A program made the translations under genes and the position numbers. Source: Herbaspirillum sp. ASV7 (lineage in GTDB: Bacteria; Pseudomonadota; Gammaproteobacteria; Burkholderiales; Burkholderiaceae_D). From it: DNA of 40,483 bases. Numbering within the stretch: the first letter of the stretch is position 1; each line of letters opens with the position of its first letter. The DNA lies in assembly GCF_016429215.1 (NCBI RefSeq), contig NZ_JAELUH010000047.1, forward strand, positions 1 to 40,483. Direction: 5' to 3'. Below the pieces are notes generated by a model. The model was not told where the DNA came from, did not search any database, and was given only the letters and a program-made list of their open reading frames with translations. Positions 36,029 to 40,483 of the stretch are shown here, one piece after another.

Positions 36029-36289
36029 TCAGGCTTGCAGCAGCGGGTCCAGCTTGCCGGCGCGGTCCAGTGCGCTCAGGTCATCGAAGCCGCCGACATG
36101 GGTGTCGCCGACGTAGATCTGGGGCACGGTACGGCGACCGGTCTGTTGCATCATCAGCTCACGCTGCTGAGGGTCGAGATCGACACGGATCTTCTCGATC
36201 TGCGTGATCCCCTTGCTGGCGAGCAGGCGCTCGGCCATCATGCAATACGGGCACACGGCGGTGCAATACATCTTGACCGGGGCGCTCAT
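36029..36289 (-). CDS. grxC: Glutaredoxin 3
   Basis: The 86-residue product has the dithiol active site C13-P-Y-C16, the cis-proline segment RRTVPQIYVG and the glutathione-binding GGFDD. Grx3 reduces disulfides with glutathione in the cytoplasm. Its ATG overlaps the rhodanese stop by 4 nt, indicating coupling. The order rhodanese-grxC-secB is strongly conserved in proteobacteria and links thiol redox control with export. Confidence 0.96.
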   Translation of the reverse strand: MSAPVKMYCTAVCPYCMMAERLLASKGITQIEKIRVDLDPQQRELMMQQTGRRTVPQIYVGDTHVGGFDDLSALDRAGKLDPLLQA

Positions 36290-36699
36290 TTGGCATCCTT
36301 GGTGGTCAGCGGCAAGCCCTGGCCCTGCCAGGCGGCGATGCCACCGGTCAAGCCATAGACCTCGGCGAAGCCGGCCTTCTTCAGCGTCGATTCGGCGCGG
36401 TTGGCCTGGGTGCCGTTCTGGCAGATCACGATGACCGGTCGGCTCTTCAACTTGTCGAGCTCGGCGATGCGCTGGGGCAATTCCTTGAGCGGAATGTTGC
36501 GGGCGTCGCGCAGGTGGCCGGCGGCATATTGTTCGGTATCACGCACGTCCAGCACCAGGACCTTGCCCTGGTTGAGCATCTGGGTGGCTTGCAGCAGGCT
36601 GAGCTTGTTGCCGCGCTGTTGCAGGTAGGGAACCAGCAGGGCACCGCCGGAGACCAAGGCCAGGGCGATCAGGAAAATATTGTCGATGATGAATTTCAC
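36286..36699 (-). CDS. Membrane-anchored rhodanese-like protein (YibN type)
   Basis: The 137-residue product has an N-terminal membrane helix (residues 4-24) followed by one rhodanese domain with DVRDTEQYAAGHLRDARNIP and the active loop C93-QNGTQ. The catalytic cysteine is present, so sulfurtransferase activity is possible. YibN-type proteins are encoded before grxC and secB in many proteobacteria. It is the first gene of the minus-strand unit; a TATAAT hexamer on the minus strand (36735-36730) is its likely -10. Confidence 0.92.
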   Translation of the reverse strand: MKFIIDNIFLIALALVSGGALLVPYLQQRGNKLSLLQATQMLNQGKVLVLDVRDTEQYAAGHLRDARNIPLKELPQRIAELDKLKSRPVIVICQNGTQANRAESTLKKAGFAEVYGLTGGIAAWQGQGLPLTTKDAK

Positions 36700-36729
36700 G
36701 GCAGTCCAATGAGTTTACTGAATCCCGGC

Positions 36730-36735
36730 ATTATA
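36730..36735 (-). promoter_or_regulatory. -10 box for the rhodanese-grxC-secB unit
   Basis: On the minus strand TATAAT lies about 30 bases before the rhodanese ATG. The 17-base-distant -35 position reads ACAAAC, a poor match, so only the -10 is supported. The divergent gpmA promoter should also lie in this 149-nt gap but was not identified. Confidence 0.4.
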
Positions 36736-36848
36736 AAATAGAAGCATTCGCGGTTTGTATGAGAACAGTCTAAGGTTTGCGCCCGGCCTCGCGTAGGGGC
36801 TCTTCGGGCAGCCGCATCGGTTTATCCATCATCAGAAATAGTCCTCCT

Positions 36849-37595
36849 ATGTACAAAATCGTATTCATGCGCCACGGCGAATCGACCTGGAACCTGGCCA
36901 ACCGCTTCACCGGCTGGGTGGATGTCGACCTGACCGAGAAAGGCGTGGCCGAGGCCCGCCAGGCCGGCCGCCTGCTCAAGGAAGCCGGTTTCTCCTTCGA
37001 CTTGGCCTACACCTCGGTGTTGAAGCGTGCCATCCGCACCCTGTGGACCACCCTGGACGAAATGGACCAGATGTATGTTCCGGTAAAGAACGACTGGCGC
37101 CTGAACGAACGCCACTACGGCGCCCTGCAGGGGTTGAACAAGGCCGAGACCGCCGCCCAGTACGGCGACGAGCAGGTGCTGGTCTGGCGCCGCAGCTACG
37201 ACACCCCGCCCAATCCGCTGACCCCGGGCGAGGAGCGCGACGCCTTCGGCGACCCGCGCTACGCCGGCCTGTCGCGCGAGCAGGTGCCGCTGACCGAATG
37301 TCTCAAGGACACCGTGGCCCGCGTGCTGCCGGCCTGGAATGATTCCATCGCCCCGGCCATCCGCGCCGGCAAGCAGATCATCATCTCGGCCCACGGCAAC
37401 AGCCTGCGCGCCCTGATCAAGTATCTGGACGGCATCAGCGACAACGACATCGTCGGCCTGAACATCCCCAACGGCCAGCCGCTGGTCTATGAACTGGATG
37501 CCGACCTCAAGCCCATCAAGAGCTACTACCTGGGCGACCAGTCCGCCATCGAAGCGGCGCTCAAGGCCGTGGCCAACCAAGGGAAGTCGAAATAA
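36849..37595 (+). CDS. gpmA: 2,3-bisphosphoglycerate-dependent phosphoglycerate mutase
   Basis: The 248-residue product has the phosphohistidine motif [10 protein letters not shown] (H9), the [11 protein letters not shown] segment and the second histidine in [14 protein letters not shown]. It interconverts 3- and 2-phosphoglycerate in glycolysis and gluconeogenesis. The ATG at 36849 gives the family N-terminus. It is preceded by GTCCTCCT, which resembles the anti-Shine-Dalgarno rather than a ribosome binding site, so initiation here is unusual. It precedes the EnvC-like gene, a common order in betaproteobacteria. Confidence 0.97.
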   Translation: MYKIVFMRHGESTWNLANRFTGWVDVDLTEKGVAEARQAGRLLKEAGFSFDLAYTSVLKRAIRTLWTTLDEMDQMYVPVKNDWRLNERHYGALQGLNKAETAAQYGDEQVLVWRRSYDTPPNPLTPGEERDAFGDPRYAGLSREQVPLTECLKDTVARVLPAWNDSIAPAIRAGKQIIISAHGNSLRALIKYLDGISDNDIVGLNIPNGQPLVYELDADLKPIKSYYLGDQSAIEAALKAVANQGKSK

Positions 37596-37702
37596 AACTG
37601 CGTTTCTCTCGCAAGGCGCCGGCCGCACAGGCGGCGCCTCTGCATCTTCCCGGCAAGCGCAATGCGCTGGCGCGACCGGCGGCCGATCCTGGCCGCCCCG
37701 CG

Positions 37703-39112
37703 TTGCGGGGATGGTCGCGCCCTGTAGGTGCGATGCTGGCCTGCCTGCTGGCGGCCGCTTCCCTGCACGCCCAGCCCATCACCGAGCGCACCCGCCAGAA
37801 GCAGGCCGCCGAGAAGGAGCGGGACGACCTGCAGCAACGCCTCTCCAGCCTCAAGCGCGACATCGACCGCACCGAGACCGCCAAGGACAACGCCGCCGAT
37901 GCCCTGGCCTCGTCCGAGCAGGCCATCTCCAAGGCCAATCGCTCGCTGCGCGACCTGGCCCAGGAGCAGCAGGATACCGAGAACCGCCTGGCCCAACTGG
38001 TCAGCAAGCTCAATGAATTGACGGCCCTGGTCAACGCCCAGCAGGCACAATTGTCCAGGCTGCTGCGCGAGCAGTACGTGGCCGGCAACGAGGACCGCAT
38101 CAAGCTGCTGCTCTCGGGCGACAATCCCAATCGCATCAACCGCGAACTGCAGTACATGGGCTATGTCTCGCAAGCCCAGGCCAGGCTGATCGAGACCCTG
38201 CGCGCCAACCAGCAGGCCATTCGCGCCAACCAGGCCGACACCGAGAACGCCAAATCCGAACTGCAGGAGATCGCCCAGGAAGAACTGGAACAGAAGAAAG
38301 TCCTGGAGCGCGAGAAGGCGCGCCGGGTGACCCTGCTGTCCCAGCTCTCCAGCAAGCTCAACGCCCAGCGCCAGGAAGTGGGACGCATCGAGCAAGACCA
38401 GCAGCGCCTCTCCAGCCTGGTGGACAAGCTGGCCCAGATCATCGAGCAGCAGAAGAAGGCCGAAGCCGAAGCGCGTGAAAAGCGGCGCCAGGAACAATTG
38501 GCCAAGGCCAAGGCCGAACGCGAGAAGCGCCAGGCAGAACAACGTGCCCGCGCCGAGAAGCGCGCCGCCGAAGCGGCCCGGGCCGCCAGGGAAGGCAAGC
38601 CGGCGCCCAAGATGCCCGATCCGGCCGATGCCATCGACGACGACGAAGCGCCGCAAAGCGCGTCGCTGGGACGCAACGACACCCTGCCCGAGCCGCAGTC
38701 GGACAATTTCGGCAAGCCCTTCGCCAGCCTGCGCGGCCAGCTGCACCTGCCGGTCAAGGGCGACCTGACCTCGAAGTTCGGCAGCCGCCGGGGCGACGGC
38801 CCGACCAGCCGGGGCCTGTTCATCCGCGCCCACGAGGGCTCGGAAGTGCGCGCCGTGGCGGCCGGCCGGGTGGTCTTCGCGGACTGGTTGCGCGGCTTCG
38901 GCAACCTGATCATCGTGGACCATGGCAACCAGTACATGACGATCTACGGCAACAACCAGTCGGTATTGAAACGCGCCGGCGACCTGGTCAAGGCCGGGGA
39001 AACCATTGCCACTGCAGGCAACAGCGGCGGCAACGAGCAATCGGGTTTATACTTTGAAATGCGGTATCAAGGCCGCGCATTCGACCCACAGGGGTGGGTA
39101 ACTACTAGGTGA
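37703..39112 (+). CDS. envC: Murein hydrolase activator EnvC-like, degenerate LytM domain
   Basis: The 469-residue product has a signal peptide, a long coiled coil (about 30-270), a Lys/Arg/Glu/Ala-rich linker and a C-terminal LytM/M23 domain (about 345-469). The catalytic metal ligands of active M23 enzymes are missing: the HXH position reads LYFEM, and RGLFIRAHEG replaces the first His/Asp pair. This is as in E. coli EnvC, which activates amidases AmiA and AmiB at the septum. The start is uncertain. TTG 37703 gives a basic signal-peptide N-region but no ribosome binding site; ATG 37733 has TAGGTG upstream but a poor signal peptide. Confidence 0.9.
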   Translation: MRGWSRPVGAMLACLLAAASLHAQPITERTRQKQAAEKERDDLQQRLSSLKRDIDRTETAKDNAADALASSEQAISKANRSLRDLAQEQQDTENRLAQLVSKLNELTALVNAQQAQLSRLLREQYVAGNEDRIKLLLSGDNPNRINRELQYMGYVSQAQARLIETLRANQQAIRANQADTENAKSELQEIAQEELEQKKVLEREKARRVTLLSQLSSKLNAQRQEVGRIEQDQQRLSSLVDKLAQIIEQQKKAEAEAREKRRQEQLAKAKAEREKRQAEQRARAEKRAAEAARAAREGKPAPKMPDPADAIDDDEAPQSASLGRNDTLPEPQSDNFGKPFASLRGQLHLPVKGDLTSKFGSRRGDGPTSRGLFIRAHEGSEVRAVAAGRVVFADWLRGFGNLIIVDHGNQYMTIYGNNQSVLKRAGDLVKAGETIATAGNSGGNEQSGLYFEMRYQGRAFDPQGWVTTR

Positions 39113-39115
39113 CAC

Positions 39116-40483
39116 ATGGGCAGCAAACTCAAGAATATCAGTTTGATCGGTTTGGGCATGGTGGCTGGCGCCACCGCGATGATTCAGTTCGATGCCATCG
39201 CGCAAAAAAATGCAACGGCATCGCTGCCCCTGGAGGAGTTGCGCCAGATGGCCGATGTGTTCGGTCTCATCAAGTCGGATTACGTCGAGCAGGTCGATGA
39301 CAAGAAGCTGCTCACCGATGCCATCTCCGGCATGGTCGCCTCGCTCGATCCGCATTCGGCCTATCTGGACAAGAAGGCCTACAAGGAGCTGCGCGAAGGC
39401 ACCATGGGCAAGTTCGTCGGCCTGGGCATCGAGGTCGGCATGGAAGACGGCTACGTCAAGGTGATCTCGCCGATCGAGGATTCGCCGGCCTTCCGCGCCG
39501 GGATCAAGGCCGGTGACCTGATCACCCGACTGGACAGCACCCCGGTCAAGGGCCTGACCCTGGACGAAGCCGTCAAGAAGATGCGCGGCGAACCCAATAC
39601 CAAGATTACCCTGACGATTGCCCGCAAGGACGAGGACAAGCCCATCATCCTGACCATCACCCGCCAGGAGATCCGCGTCCAGAGCGTCAAGTCCAAGGTG
39701 GTCGAGCCCGGCTACGCATGGCTGCGCGTGACCCAGTTCCAGGAGCCGACGGTGGACGACATGTCCAAGAAGCTGGCCGCCATCTATGCCCAGGAACCCA
39801 ACCTGAAGGGCATCGTGCTGGATCTGCGCAATGACCCGGGGGGTGTGCTGCCGGGCGCCATCGGCGTGGCGGCGACCTTCCTGCCCAAGGATGCGGTGGT
39901 GGTCTCGACCAATGGCCAGCTGCCCAGCTCCAAGCAGACCTTCTACGCCAAGCGCGAGTTCTACGCCTCCAACCCGCTGTCGGATCCGCTGTCGCGCCTG
40001 CCGGACGCCATCAAGAAGGTGCCGATGGTGGTCCTGATCAACAGCGGTTCGGCCTCGGCCTCCGAAATCGTGGCCGGCGCCCTGCAGGACTACAAGCGCG
40101 CCACCATCATGGGTACGCAGTCCTTCGGCAAGGGTTCGGTACAGTCCGTGATCGCCCTGCCGCCGGAAAAGAACACCGCCGTCAAGCTGACCACGGCGCG
40201 CTACTACACGCCCAATGGCCGTTCCATCCAGGCGCGCGGCATCGTGCCGGACATCATGGTGGACGAGTTCCCGGATGGCGATGGCCTCAACGGCCTGCGC
40301 CTGCGTGAAGCCGATCTGGCCAAGCACCTCACCAACGACACCGACAAGTCCGCCGAGGTCAAGGCCCAGACCCTGGACGAGCAGTCCGAGGAACGCCTGA
40401 TCGCTGCCGAGAAGAAGCGCAAGCCGCTGGACTTCGGCAGCAAGGATGACTTCCAGCTCGCGCAAGCCCTCAATCACCTGAAG
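39116..40483 (+). CDS. ctpA: C-terminal processing protease, S41 family (cut by window end)
   Basis: The 456 visible residues have an N-terminal membrane or signal segment (about 7-27), a PDZ domain (about 95-185) and the S41 catalytic core. The probable nucleophile is S314 in NSGSASASEI and the general base is K339 in SFGKG. Such periplasmic or membrane-anchored proteases trim or degrade proteins from their C-termini, including cell-wall enzymes in several bacteria. The ATG follows TAGGTGACAC, 3 nt after the envC stop, so the two are likely co-expressed. The gene runs off the window in frame. Confidence 0.95.
   Translation, partial: MGSKLKNISLIGLGMVAGATAMIQFDAIAQKNATASLPLEELRQMADVFGLIKSDYVEQVDDKKLLTDAISGMVASLDPHSAYLDKKAYKELREGTMGKFVGLGIEVGMEDGYVKVISPIEDSPAFRAGIKAGDLITRLDSTPVKGLTLDEAVKKMRGEPNTKITLTIARKDEDKPIILTITRQEIRVQSVKSKVVEPGYAWLRVTQFQEPTVDDMSKKLAAIYAQEPNLKGIVLDLRNDPGGVLPGAIGVAATFLPKDAVVVSTNGQLPSSKQTFYAKREFYASNPLSDPLSRLPDAIKKVPMVVLINSGSASASEIVAGALQDYKRATIMGTQSFGKGSVQSVIALPPEKNTAVKLTTARYYTPNGRSIQARGIVPDIMVDEFPDGDGLNGLRLREADLAKHLTNDTDKSAEVKAQTLDEQSEERLIAAEKKRKPLDFGSKDDFQLAQALNHLK

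Noticed and set aside
37526..39040. 504-codon minus-strand frame opposite envC
   Set aside because: Leu/Gly/Gln-rich shadow of the coiled-coil gene, with no family features.
39047..40477. 476-codon minus-strand frame opposite ctpA
   Set aside because: The plus frame has PDZ and S41 catalytic motifs; the minus frame is its shadow.

Overview
This window looks like chromosome of a high-GC betaproteobacterium of the order Burkholderiales. The gene order (tuf, S10, spc and alpha ribosomal operons, then cutA-dsbD) and the protein sequences fit the Oxalobacteraceae, probably a Herbaspirillum-like organism. That placement is inference from recognised sequences, not a search. No tRNA, rRNA, insertion sequence, prophage or CRISPR array was seen.

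Region 1 (1-14829) is an almost unbroken plus-strand translation block: the end of tuf, rpsJ, rplC-rplD-rplW-rplB-rpsS-rplV-rpsC-rplP-rpmC-rpsQ, then rplN-rplX-rplE-rpsN-rpsH-rplF-rplR-rpsE-rpmD-rplO-secY-infA-rpmJ, then rpsM-rpsK-rpsD-rpoA-rplQ. It is punctuated by internal hairpins and terminators at rpsJ/rplC, rpsQ/rplN, rpsK/rpsD and rpsD/rpoA. Two of these overlap promoter-like hexamers, which suggests several transcription units with terminator-restart junctions.

Region 2 (14943-17958) carries cutA, dsbD and a 1-Cys peroxiredoxin. Region 3 (17975-23494) is a catabolic island: a LysR regulator diverging from an iron-type alcohol dehydrogenase, a 2,5-dioxovalerate-type aldehyde dehydrogenase and a periplasmic binding protein without permease genes. 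Region 4 (23528-26132, minus) is an AhpD-like carboxymuconolactone decarboxylase gene, an ECF41-type sigma factor and hemB. A sequence matching the ECF41 promoter pattern (TGTCACA-N16-CGTC) lies just upstream of the AhpD-like gene.

Region 5 (26133-26425) is an AT-rich gap with a strong plus-strand terminator that belongs to no annotated gene, so it may encode a small RNA. Region 6 (26426-31731) is ysxC/engB (minus) diverging from cytochrome c4, resB and a ccsA/ccsB-type gene, the System II cytochrome c maturation pair. Region 7 (31786-33838) holds a HAD phosphatase, a GNAT acetyltransferase, a 438-nt gap with palindromes and leader hairpins, and an unknown 83-residue protein.

Region 8 (33896-36699, minus) is rhodanese-grxC-secB-(SH3 protein)-gpsA, the conserved yibN-grxC-secB-gpsA array with one extra gene. 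Region 9 (36849 to the end) is gpmA, an EnvC-like murein hydrolase activator and a CtpA-type S41 protease cut off by the window edge.
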